From the NCBI GenBank assembly GCA_013214575.1, contig JABSSD010000103.1:1-41157 (forward strand): a stretch of 41,157 nt of DNA, in the 5' to 3' direction. A model generated the notes under the pieces. The model saw only the letters and a program-made list of their open reading frames with translations. It searched no databases and was not told where the DNA came from. Shown here in pieces: positions 34,183 to 41,157 of this stretch (the first letter of the stretch is position 1; every line of letters begins with the position of its first letter). The position numbers were made by a program, and so were the translations under genes. The stretch is from Paracoccaceae bacterium (GTDB lineage Bacteria > Pseudomonadota > Alphaproteobacteria > Rhodobacterales > Rhodobacteraceae).

Positions 34183-34222
34183 ACTGCCGCATTGTTTCGC
34201 ACGCGAAACAATTTGCGGTAGT
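34183..34222. terminator. Bidirectional hairpin between convergent genes
   Basis: TTGTTTCGC (34192-34200) pairs perfectly with GCGAAACAA (34203-34211) around a 2-base centre, and ACTGCCGCA (34183-34191) continues the pairing with TGCGGTAGT (34214-34222) after a TT bulge. A second hairpin TGCGGC/GCCGCG follows at about 34225-34242. They lie between the aldehyde dehydrogenase and pncB stops. There is no long T-run. Confidence 0.6.
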
Positions 34223-34265
34223 ATTGCGGCGCCAAAGCCGCGACGATCAAAAGCGGAGCGGGGAG

Positions 34266-35567
34266 TTAAACGATCACCCGCATCCGCTTTTGCTTGCCGA
34301 GGCCAAACACCCGTTTATAGCGCTCGATCTCATCCCTAGGGCCCAATGCTTTTTCGGGGTTGTCCGACAGTTTCACCGTCGGGCGGCCATTGGCCGAAAC
34401 GGCTTTGCACACCAGCGAGAACGGCGCCAAACCCTGATCCGGCACCAGCCCGCGAAAATCATTGGTCAGCAAGGTGCCCCAGCCAAAGGACACATTGACC
34501 CGACCGGAGAATTTCGCATGCAGTTCGGCGATTTTCTCGACGTCCAGACCATCCGAGAAGATCACCCGTTTCTGGCTAAGGTCCTCGCCGCGCTCATGCC
34601 ACCAGTTGATGGCGATCTCGGCGGCGGTGGCCGGATCACCGCTGTCGATACGAATGCCGGTCCATTGGTTCAGCCAGTCCGGTGCATTGTCGAGGAACCC
34701 CTTGGTGCCATAGGTATCTGGCAAGATGATGCGCAGATTGCCCTCGTGTTCGTCGCTCCAGTCCTGCAACACGTCATAGGGGGCCTGCGCCAGCGCCGCA
34801 TCATCCTCGGCCAGCGCCGAATAGACCATCGGCAGCTCATGGGCATTGGTGCCAATCGCCTCCAGCTCGCGGCGCATGGCAATTTTACAGTTCGAGGTAC
34901 CGGCAAATTTGCCCCCCAGGCCCTCGCTCATCGCTTGAACGCACCAGTCTTGCCACAGGAACGAATGACGGCGGCGGGTGCCAAAATCGGCAATGCTCAG
35001 CCCGTCAATCTGGCGTAACCGCTCAATCTTTTCCCAAACCTTGGTCATGGCGCGGGCATAGAGAACCTGCAGTTCGAACCGGTCCAGCCGGTTCAGAACG
35101 GCGCGGCTGCGCAGTTCCATCAGCACCGCCAGGGCCGGGATTTCCCACAGCATCACCTCGGGCCAGCTGCCTTCAAAGGTCAGCTCATACTGATCACCGC
35201 GGCGCTCCAAATGATAGGGAGGCAGGCGCAGCCCTTCGAACCATTCCATGAAATCCGGCCGGAACATCTGCCGTTTGCCGTAGAACGTATTGCCGCGCAG
35301 CCAGGTGCTTTCGCCACGTGACAGCGTCAGGGTACGGATATGGTCCAATTGCTCGCGCAGCTCACCCTCGTCGATCAGATCGGCCAGCGGCACCTTGATC
35401 GAACGATTGATCAGCGAAAACGCCACCTGAGTGTCCGGCTTGTTGCGGAACACCGACTGGCACATCAGCAATTTATAGAAATCAGTGTCGATCAACGACC
35501 GTATGATCGGATCAATCTTCCACTTATGATTATAGACCCGGGTTGCAATATCCACCGGCGACCTCAT
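34266..35567 (-). CDS. pncB: Nicotinate phosphoribosyltransferase
   Basis: A 433-residue NAD-salvage enzyme that converts nicotinate and PRPP to nicotinate mononucleotide. It has the N-terminal SLIDTDFYKLLM block, the phosphoribosyl-site motifs ADFGTRRRHS (with the conserved His) and the C-terminal IRIDSGDP and SFGWGTLLTND segments. The frame is open from 35678, but the ATG at 35567 begins the usual family length; no clear Shine-Dalgarno is seen. It lies 49 bases after the hybrid kinase gene, in the same direction, and the nicotinamidase gene is first in the same run, so this is a salvage operon with an inserted sensor kinase. Confidence 0.93.
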   Translation of the reverse strand: MRSPVDIATRVYNHKWKIDPIIRSLIDTDFYKLLMCQSVFRNKPDTQVAFSLINRSIKVPLADLIDEGELREQLDHIRTLTLSRGESTWLRGNTFYGKRQMFRPDFMEWFEGLRLPPYHLERRGDQYELTFEGSWPEVMLWEIPALAVLMELRSRAVLNRLDRFELQVLYARAMTKVWEKIERLRQIDGLSIADFGTRRRHSFLWQDWCVQAMSEGLGGKFAGTSNCKIAMRRELEAIGTNAHELPMVYSALAEDDAALAQAPYDVLQDWSDEHEGNLRIILPDTYGTKGFLDNAPDWLNQWTGIRIDSGDPATAAEIAINWWHERGEDLSQKRVIFSDGLDVEKIAELHAKFSGRVNVSFGWGTLLTNDFRGLVPDQGLAPFSLVCKAVSANGRPTVKLSDNPEKALGPRDEIERYKRVFGLGKQKRMRVIV

Positions 35568-35616
35568 TCGTTGGTTCAGTGACTGATAAGGCAGCGCGGC
35601 GGCAGGAGCAAGAAAA

Positions 35617-37866
35617 TCAGCAGCTTGAAGGGATCTTGAGTGCTGCGCCATATCGTTGCAGGACCGCCAGTAGGTCATTGCGGTTCAAGGGTTTACTCAG
35701 GAAGTCGTCCATCCCCGCCTGCAGGCAGGCGGCGCGGTCGCTGTCAAAGGCATTTGCGGTCAGTGCGACGATCACCGGCTGGCTGCCGCCACCGTCGCGA
35801 ATGACGCGAGTGGCCTCTAGGCCGTTCATCACCGGCATCGACATATCCATGAACACCAGGTCTGGCTTGGTCTGCTGAACCATTTCCACTGCTTCGCTAC
35901 CGTTTTGCGCAAACGTCAACTCGATGGGAGCATCGCGCAGGAATTTGCGCATCACCAGCTGGTTTACCTTGTTGTCCTCGGCCACAAGAACCCGCATCCC
36001 AGACGGGACAGATGGCGCGGAAGAGGCCGCAACTTCGGTGTTCAGCGCGGTTTCAGACAAAGGTTTTGCGGCGGCCAGTTCCAGCGTCACCGTCAGGCAG
36101 GTCCCCACCCCAACCTCTGAGATGACAGCGATATTGCCCCCCATAGCCTTGGTCAGTTTACGAGAAATCGCCAGCCCAAGACCGGTGCCACCATACCTGC
36201 GGGTGGTGGCGGCATCGGCCTGTGAAAAATGCTCAAAGATATGATCTAGCTTATTTTCTGGGATACCGATGCCGGTGTCTTTGACCGAAAATCGCAGGAT
36301 CAATGCATCCCCTTTGGGCTCGATATCCAGCGCCACCCTCACCTCTCCGGTATCGGTGAATTTGATGGCGTTCCCAACCAGGTTCAGCAGAATTTGACGT
36401 ATTCTGCGGTCATCCCCGTGAATTCTCCTGGGGATGTCCTTGGCAGCATCCAGAACCAGCACCAACCCCTTTTCCTGCGCTTGCGGTTGCAACAGACGGA
36501 GCGTTTCCTGAAAGCTTTCGTGGATGTCAAAGTCAACGCGCGAAAATACCACCTTGTTGGCATCCAGTTTTGACAGATCCAGCACATCATTGATCAGCGC
36601 CAGAAGGGTCTTGGCAGAGCTTAAGATCGTACTGGTATAGAGCTGCTGGTCTGCATCCAGCGAGGTGCACTCCAACATTTGCGCCATGCCGATAACACCA
36701 TTCATTGGGGTGCGGATTTCATGGCTCATGGTGGCAAGGAAGTCCGCTTTGCTCCGCTCTCCTTCCACCGCAGCAATCCGCGCCTGTTCCATCTCATGGG
36801 CATGCAGACGGGCCGCAGTCACGTCACGTTCAACCGCGACAACGGTTTCCACTTCACCGTTGTAGCCCCGCACCGGAACCTGGTTGGTCTCAATCCAGAT
36901 CAAGGAACCATCCTTGCGACGGCTTTGGATCTCAACCTGAAACGGCAGCCCCTTTGCCCGGTTTTCCAGCAATATTCCGGCCGCCTCCTGCTCCACATCT
37001 TCACTCGCCAAAAGTTCAGTGGGGGTGTGTCCAACCGCCTCGGAAAACGTATAGCCAGTGATCCGGGTAAAGGAGTCGTTCACCCAGGAAATCTTGCCCT
37101 CCCGGTCGATCAGGAACACACTGTCGTTGGCGTGCTCGGCCACCAGAGCCAGACGCCTTGCCTGCTCTTGTTGCTCCTGTAACAGAGCGTTGGATACTTC
37201 CAATTGCTGGCGGTGCTCAAACTGTGCTTTCAAATGCACGCGGGTGCGGTGAAAGTTTCCAACCATAAATCTTTGAAGCCAGATCATCATTGTATATAGC
37301 ATGACCAACCCGGCCAAGTTTATATGCATATGGGTATCGTTTTCAAAGGTACCCATCACTTCTGCTGCCAAAATGGCGAGAGGCGCTAGGCCATAAACCG
37401 TCAAGCGGGCGATCCCGGCGATGCGGTTATAGGGCAGCACCAGCCCGGCGTTGATGGTCGCACAGATCAGCAACCCCAGCGCAAAAAGGGGCTCGGCGCT
37501 GTCGTGCTGTGCATGCCATGAAATCCACACGCAGGCTGCTACGGTCAGGGCCTGTGTCGCCGCAGTAACCGCACTGAACAATGACAGCTTTCGAAACGAG
37601 TGGCCGCGCTCCAAAAGGCGTGGAATGAACCGCAAATAAACGCAGTCGGCAACATCACCCAAGACCGCAAGGACCAGTGCCATCAGCGCCATACGCGGTG
37701 AAATCAGTTGCCAAAGAACGATACCGGTTGCAACGGCAAAAATTTGACGACTGGCAAAGTGCCGAATGCGGCCTCTTGCATAGCGCAATAGTAGATTTGT
37801 CGGGTTGTAGATCCGATGATAGTCGGTCGACGCGCCCAGGGATGCACCTCGCAGTTCAGTCATCAT
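35617..37866 (-). CDS. Membrane hybrid histidine kinase with PAS and receiver domains
   Basis: A 749-residue inner-membrane sensor. Five or six hydrophobic segments fill about 30-205, followed by a coiled linker (FEHRQQLEVSNALLQEQQEQ), a PAS domain (about 235-360) with ITGYTFSEAVGHTP, then SHEIRTPMNG (His382), the ATPase motifs LVGNAIKF, GIGIP and GTGLGLAIS, and one receiver starting VAEDNKVNQ with Asp674 in FMDMSMP. The receiver ends KPLNRNDLL. ATGs at 37866 and 37863 are both possible; AGG lies 5 bases before the first. It sits between pncA and pncB on the same strand, with 63 and 49 bases either side. No response regulator gene is adjacent. It shares its kinase core style with the kinase at 7806-10085. 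Confidence 0.92.
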   Translation of the reverse strand: MMTELRGASLGASTDYHRIYNPTNLLLRYARGRIRHFASRQIFAVATGIVLWQLISPRMALMALVLAVLGDVADCVYLRFIPRLLERGHSFRKLSLFSAVTAATQALTVAACVWISWHAQHDSAEPLFALGLLICATINAGLVLPYNRIAGIARLTVYGLAPLAILAAEVMGTFENDTHMHINLAGLVMLYTMMIWLQRFMVGNFHRTRVHLKAQFEHRQQLEVSNALLQEQQEQARRLALVAEHANDSVFLIDREGKISWVNDSFTRITGYTFSEAVGHTPTELLASEDVEQEAAGILLENRAKGLPFQVEIQSRRKDGSLIWIETNQVPVRGYNGEVETVVAVERDVTAARLHAHEMEQARIAAVEGERSKADFLATMSHEIRTPMNGVIGMAQMLECTSLDADQQLYTSTILSSAKTLLALINDVLDLSKLDANKVVFSRVDFDIHESFQETLRLLQPQAQEKGLVLVLDAAKDIPRRIHGDDRRIRQILLNLVGNAIKFTDTGEVRVALDIEPKGDALILRFSVKDTGIGIPENKLDHIFEHFSQADAATTRRYGGTGLGLAISRKLTKAMGGNIAVISEVGVGTCLTVTLELAAAKPLSETALNTEVAASSAPSVPSGMRVLVAEDNKVNQLVMRKFLRDAPIELTFAQNGSEAVEMVQQTKPDLVFMDMSMPVMNGLEATRVIRDGGGSQPVIVALTANAFDSDRAACLQAGMDDFLSKPLNRNDLLAVLQRYGAALKIPSSC

Positions 37867-37929
37867 CTTTACCTGTGCGTTATTGCCACTTCGCAACGTT
37901 TTTAGAGCTACGACATTAATATTTCACAC

Positions 37930-38529
37930 TCACATCTGACCAAGCGTCACCCCGGCATTTTTCATGTTCTCCAGTGCGGTGTTTAGCGACCCGTCCATGT
38001 CAATGGCGCGACAGGCCGCCAGTTCGACCCGGACCTTGAAGCCAAGGCGCACAGCGTCAAGCGCAGAAAAGGCGACGCAGAAATCTGTGGCCAGACCAAC
38101 AATGGTCAACTCCTTGATCCCACGCTCGTTCAGGTAGCCCTGCAATCCAGTCGGGGTTGTCTGATCGTTTTCAAAAAACGCCGAGTAGCTGTCGATATGA
38201 GGGCGATAGCCTTTTCGGATGATCAGGTCCGCATGGGTTTGCAGGTCGGAATGAAACTCTGCCCCTGCGGTGCCCTGCACACAATGGTCCGGCCACAAAA
38301 CCTGCGGTCCATAGGCCATTGATGTGGTGTCAAACGGAGCTTTGCCATCCTGCGACGAGGCAAATGATGAATGTCCCTTAGGGTGCCAATCCTGCGTCAA
38401 AATCACCGCGTCAAAATCCGCCATCATGGCATTGATCGCCGGTAGGATTTCATCCCCACCTGGAACCGCCAGTGCGCCGCCGGGGCAAAAGTCATTCTGG
38501 ACGTCGATGATGATAAGCGCATTGGTCAT
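37930..38529 (-). CDS. pncA: Nicotinamidase
   Basis: A 199-residue isochorismatase-fold amidase hydrolysing nicotinamide to nicotinate. The catalytic triad is visible as Asp9 (IIIDVQNDFCPGG), Lys106 (RKGYRP) and Cys151 (LATDFCVAFSA). The metal-site pattern is DWHPKGH (Asp47, His49) with His82 in WPDHCVQG. The frame is open to 38595, but the ATG at 38529 has GGGAG 6 bases upstream and starts the fold. It leads the pncA-kinase-pncB run and diverges from the BCCT transporter gene. Confidence 0.96.
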   Translation of the reverse strand: MTNALIIIDVQNDFCPGGALAVPGGDEILPAINAMMADFDAVILTQDWHPKGHSSFASSQDGKAPFDTTSMAYGPQVLWPDHCVQGTAGAEFHSDLQTHADLIIRKGYRPHIDSYSAFFENDQTTPTGLQGYLNERGIKELTIVGLATDFCVAFSALDAVRLGFKVRVELAACRAIDMDGSLNTALENMKNAGVTLGQM

Positions 38530-38904
38530 ATTGATCTCCCGTTCTGGTCCGTCTGGCCTAGGCAATGACGGGTCGCAGGTCAATGTGAGCGCCAATCTGA
38601 CTTGTCAGCGCCTCGCGTGAGGTGATTATCGGTGACAGTTTTCCGGGTGGTCTGATTGAAAAGCCCTGTTGCTGCCCTACAGGTCCAGATCACTGTTGGC
38701 TTTTGCCCTGGCCCCAAGACCCCACCCCCTTGCCCTTGGATCGCGTTTGTTGGGACCGCAAAGACTGCTGGCAGCGGTCAACGTCATGCTGCAATTAATT
38801 TATGGTACAGCTGTTCAATAAATAGTACATCCAGTCAAAAAGCTCCTGATAGCCGACCCTGTCAGGACGCGGATATCCGCACATGCCAATTGGGAGGGAA
38901 CTAA
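38530..38904. promoter_or_regulatory. Divergent promoter region, pncA / BCCT transporter
   Basis: A 375-base gap with no convincing ORF. The right half is AT-rich, with a direct repeat T(A/G)GTACA at 38803-38809 and 38823-38829, 20 bases apart, or two helix turns, in a setting TTTATGGTACA and AATAGTACAT. A strong ribosome site GGGAGGG precedes the transporter ATG. The left half shows no structure I can name. Confidence 0.4.
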
Positions 38905-40125
38905 ATGGCGACTATACTATCTCTGACGATCTCATTCGGGATTGTAATGGCGCTGGCGCTGGTGGCGTTTTGCGTCTTCAAATGGTGGAATTTGCGGGTG
39001 ATCGGTGTCACCCCGGTGCCACTGTTCACCTTCATCGCCATTTTGTTCACCTCCGGGCTCGATGTTGGGCTCATCATGTTCCCGCTTGGCGAGTTCCCAA
39101 CCTATGCTGACACTGCCAATGCAGCCGACTACGGCTTTACCAACCCGCTTTCGATTGAGTTTGGGTTCTGGGGCTTTCTGATCTGGAGCTTCTACTTCCT
39201 GACCAGTTTCTATTTTTGTGTCATTGAGCCACGGGTGAAGTTTTTTGAAATCCCGGTGGTAAAGGTTTTGAACAACATAGTCATCGTTGCCACCTGCGCC
39301 TTCACGGCCAGTCTGTTTTTGATCTATCTGCCGTACTACATGCCCGAAATCGGTGACGGCGAGACAGTGATCACCACATTCTATGTGATCGTATTCTGCG
39401 TTATCCTGGCGGCCGCATATTCCAGTACCGACATCAAATTTGTCAAAGTCCTGAGCGTCGGATCGACGTTCCTGTTTCTTGCCTTGATTGCCTTCATGTG
39501 GATTTACGCCGGCATGAGCTTTGGTGATATGGCCCTGAACCTCAGCGATCTGGCATCTGGGTACTTTGGAAACATCCATAAATTCGCGTCTCCGATCAAC
39601 GATTACCACGAGTTTTACCTGTTCTGGTGGTTCGCCTGGTCGATCATGATTGGTCAGTTCACGGCGCGGTTTGTCGGCGGGTTGCGGGTTCAGTATCTGT
39701 TGCTGGCGCTGCTGGTTATCCCATCCATCCCATTGGCGATCTGGTTCTCGGTGCTGTATTTCTACTTTGCCAACGGCATCGACACCACCGGTGTTCTGAA
39801 CATCGCCATGATCATTGTTGGGGTGACTTTTGTCATCAACTCGCTGGACAGCCTGATCCGCCTTTACTGTGATAATATTTCGCTGACCACCGACCGGTTT
39901 GGCAAAGCGACTTATGTCGCTGGCAACGTCGCTGTTCTGTTCGGCCTGACGCTGGCCTTTCAAAGCCAGTGGCTGCAGATCCAGTGGATTGGTGCCGTGG
40001 TTGTCGGCATCTATGTGGTCTGCGTCGCCTATATCTTGTTGACCAAGCGGGCCGAAGTTGCTGCCATCAAAGGGTCACCAGAGGAAAATAAGCTCGATTT
40101 CGAAAAGATCGAAACGACCCACTGA
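38905..40125 (+). CDS. Short BCCT-like (betaine/carnitine/choline) transporter
   Basis: A 406-residue protein with about ten or eleven membrane helices, shorter than typical BCCT carriers (about 500-680). The block GLDVGLIMFPLGEFPTYAD stands where BCCTs have the glycine-rich substrate helix, FYLFWWFAWSIMIGQFTARF where they have the Trp-rich signature, and a following VIPSIPLAIWFSVLYFYFAN matches the next helix. The signature is altered, losing some Trp and Gly residues, so the substrate may differ from betaine. Similar short forms occur in marine Roseobacters. The start has GGGAGGG 6-7 bases upstream. It stands alone, with hairpins following. It could also be a related amino-acid/compatible-solute carrier. 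Confidence 0.72.
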   Translation: MATILSLTISFGIVMALALVAFCVFKWWNLRVIGVTPVPLFTFIAILFTSGLDVGLIMFPLGEFPTYADTANAADYGFTNPLSIEFGFWGFLIWSFYFLTSFYFCVIEPRVKFFEIPVVKVLNNIVIVATCAFTASLFLIYLPYYMPEIGDGETVITTFYVIVFCVILAAAYSSTDIKFVKVLSVGSTFLFLALIAFMWIYAGMSFGDMALNLSDLASGYFGNIHKFASPINDYHEFYLFWWFAWSIMIGQFTARFVGGLRVQYLLLALLVIPSIPLAIWFSVLYFYFANGIDTTGVLNIAMIIVGVTFVINSLDSLIRLYCDNISLTTDRFGKATYVAGNVAVLFGLTLAFQSQWLQIQWIGAVVVGIYVVCVAYILLTKRAEVAAIKGSPEENKLDFEKIETTH

Positions 40126-40136
40126 TCGCAACGGGC

Positions 40137-40167
40137 CTGCTCCCGCTATTCTCTGCGGCGGGGGCAG
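40137..40167 (+). terminator. Candidate hairpin terminator after the BCCT transporter
   Basis: CTGCTCCCGC (40137-40146) pairs with GCGGGGGCAG (40158-40167), one wobble, 11-base loop, 12 bases after the transporter stop. No T-run follows. Confidence 0.45.
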
Positions 40168-40311
40168 CCATCCATATCTCGATCACAACAGGCCATCGCG
40201 GCGGTCACGGCGCATATCGCGGGGTGGCTAGCCCCTAGGCTGGCTAGCGGACATGTGAGGTCCAAGCACCGGCCCCCGCTGCTGCGCCCGTAAATAGCCC
40301 TATCAAAACGC

Positions 40312-40339
40312 ATTTCGCACCCGATAACGGGTGCGGAAT
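40312..40339. terminator. Strong hairpin with ATAA loop
   Basis: ATTTCGCACCCG (40312-40323) pairs with CGGGTGCGGAAT (40328-40339) around ATAA, with one wobble. It is followed by ATTTT. It may terminate transcription, or mark the end of an inserted element. Confidence 0.55.
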
Positions 40340-40368
40340 ATTTTGGTGCCATTGCGTTGATCTATGGT

Positions 40369-40392
40369 CGATGCGCAAAACGGTGCGCATCG
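40369..40392. repeat. Perfect 8-bp inverted repeat
   Basis: CGATGCGC (40369-40376) and GCGCATCG (40385-40392) are exact reverse complements around an 8-base loop, directly before the first TGCAC repeat. Confidence 0.5.
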
Positions 40393-40526
40393 CTGCACAG
40401 GTTGTAGAGGGCCGATTAAGGCTGCACAGCTCTCCTTGAATTCAAAAGAAAAAAACTGGCAAAACTGCGCATTAATTTGCACACACTTTTCCCATAAAAC
40501 TGCACAGTAGACCCATAACTTTGCAC
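40393..40526 (-). repeat. Iteron-like array of GTGCA repeats
   Basis: On the minus strand the sequence GTGCA(A/G) recurs. GTGCAAAGTTATGGG starts at 40526, GTGCAGTTTTATGGG at 40505 and GTGCAAATTAAT at 40482, with related GCGCAGTTTTG at 40470 and two more GTGCAG sites at 40427 and 40398. The first three are 21 and 23 bases apart, the usual size of plasmid iterons. No replication-initiator gene is seen here. Confidence 0.5.
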
Positions 40527-40550
40527 GCGTCCTCGGAATAGAAATTCCTT

Positions 40551-40594
40551 AGTTTCAAACCCCTGAGGATTCAAACCATATAGGGATTCAAACC
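40551..40594. repeat. Three TTCAAACC direct repeats
   Basis: TTCAAACC at 40554, 40570 and 40587, at 16- and 17-base spacing; the last two share the longer GGATTCAAACC. They lie next to the GTGCA array. Confidence 0.55.
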
Positions 40595-41033
40595 GCATTT
40601 TCGGAAATTTGAAAAGGGGATTTCTCCCTCATACAGATCGGCACGCCTCACGGTATCGCCTTTTTCCTGACCTGATTGGCTCGTGAGGCATTGTTCTGGG
40701 CAAGTCCCTTGATCGGTTACCCTTGGCAATGGCGTCTCTGTATCTTTCTCACCGAGCCGGTGGAACCTTCCGGTAACGAACGGCCCTGACCGGACCTTGC
40801 CCATGGTTTGCCATGCTGCGACGCCGCCCGTTACTCGGGACCTTGGTGGATGGCGCAGCATTTTCACCTTGGCAATGACGGCAGAGCGGGACAACGTTGC
40901 CGTTGCCAATTATCTGCAGGCCACGGTAAGGTACGTATCCAATTGGGTAGTACGGGACTGTAGTTTGCGGCCAAGCAGCAAATGATCTGGCATGAAAGTA
41001 GCGGGGGCAATGTAATTGTCTGACGTCAGCGCT

Positions 41034-41102
41034 TGTGGGTCCAAATAGCCCTATTTGATAAGAGAGTGTTCTTGGCTCATCGTAACCACTGAGGAGTGGA
41101 AG
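41034..41102 (+). mobile_element. Probable left end of an IS3-family insertion sequence
   Basis: The bases before the transposase ATG begin with TGTGGGTCCAAATAGCCC, and IS3-type ends start with TG. A related string occurs upstream at 40254-40303. The exact end cannot be set, because the right end and the target duplication lie outside the window. Confidence 0.4.
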
Positions 41103-41157
41103 ATGAGACAGACAACTGGAACACGCAAAAGCCCTGGCGAGAAGATCGTCAAAGATA
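41103..41157 (+). CDS. IS3-family transposase OrfA, N-terminal fragment
   Basis: Only 18 codons are in the window: MRQTTGTRKSPGEKIVKD, cut by the right edge. I recognise this start from the helix-turn-helix OrfA of IS3-type elements common in Rhodobacteraceae and Rhizobiales; the usual continuation is a basic helix and then the EEKIRIVLDGLRGE-type segment, which is not visible here. A Shine-Dalgarno (GAGGAG) lies 6 bases upstream. OrfB with the DDE catalytic site would be further right. Confidence 0.75.
   Translation, partial: MRQTTGTRKSPGEKIVKD

Larger units (their letters stand above)
40126..41102. other. Gene-poor 1-kb segment with hairpins and direct repeats
   Basis: No ORF here has a ribosome site plus recognisable protein. 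A 112-codon frame on the minus strand (40571-40909) has no recognisable motif. The segment holds three strong hairpins (40137-40167, 40312-40339, 40369-40392), an array of TGCAC-containing repeats (40393-40526), three TTCAAACC repeats (40554-40594), and two related sequences at 40254-40303 and 41034-41054. Its composition is more AT-rich at 40430-40620 than the rest of the window, suggesting imported or IS/plasmid-derived DNA. Confidence 0.6.

Noticed and set aside
40571-40909. 112-codon minus-strand frame in the right-hand gene-poor segment
   Set aside because: No recognisable domain, no clear ribosome site, low-complexity Arg/Thr/Pro-rich composition, and overlap by another open frame on the plus strand. 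It may be part of a decayed element, so it is not called a gene.

Overview
The window looks like chromosome of a marine alphaproteobacterium of the Roseobacter group (Rhodobacteraceae). The support is the GC-rich codon use, a cytochrome c-550 close in sequence to that of Paracoccus, family-typical gene forms (a two-histidine-kinase background, a short BCCT transporter, P1 peptidase, NAD salvage genes), many overlapping start/stop pairs, and a truncated IS3-type transposase at the right edge whose N-terminus is familiar from Rhodobacteraceae. The species cannot be named from the sequence alone.

Layout. 90-7660 (minus): a periplasmic alpha-2-macroglobulin with an N-terminal PAN-like module, translationally coupled to penicillin-binding protein 1C. 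7806-10085 (plus): a soluble PAS hybrid histidine kinase with two receiver domains. 10099-12951 (minus): recQ followed by yaaA. 13095-18001: yggT (minus) diverging from a plus-strand run of thioesterase, Atg22-like MFS transporter, mepA, phytase-like esterase and yhhQ; the MFS gene, mepA and the phytase-like gene overlap one another. 18002-18333: a short-transcript locus with promoter, tiny ORF with a perfect Shine-Dalgarno, and terminator. 18334-23614 (plus): arfB, an SDR/cupin pair, a P1-family peptidase, cycA with an FNR-type box, idi and an FAD monooxygenase. 23716-26961 (minus): panB-panC-glpK. 27126-34173 (plus): a complete peptide/nickel-type ABC transporter followed by a GNAT acetyltransferase and an aldehyde dehydrogenase. 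34266-38529 (minus): pncA, a membrane hybrid histidine kinase, pncB. 38905-40125 (plus): a short BCCT-type transporter. 40126-41157: about 1 kb without a convincing gene, rich in hairpins and iteron-like direct repeats, ending in the first codons of an IS3-family orfA.

Functional themes are envelope protection and peptidoglycan metabolism (A2M/PBP1C, MepA), ribosome and DNA rescue (ArfB, RecQ), cofactor supply (PanB/PanC for pantothenate, PncA/PncB for NAD salvage, YhhQ for queuosine precursor), and uptake of small organic nitrogen compounds (ABC operon, BCCT). Most genes are conserved core functions. The parts least explained by known families are the sRNA/leader-like locus at 18009-18229, the sensor kinase lying between the two NAD-salvage genes, the large hairpin inside the start of pbpC, and the iteron-like repeats at the right end. 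I did not find a gene cluster that I can defend as a wholly new system.
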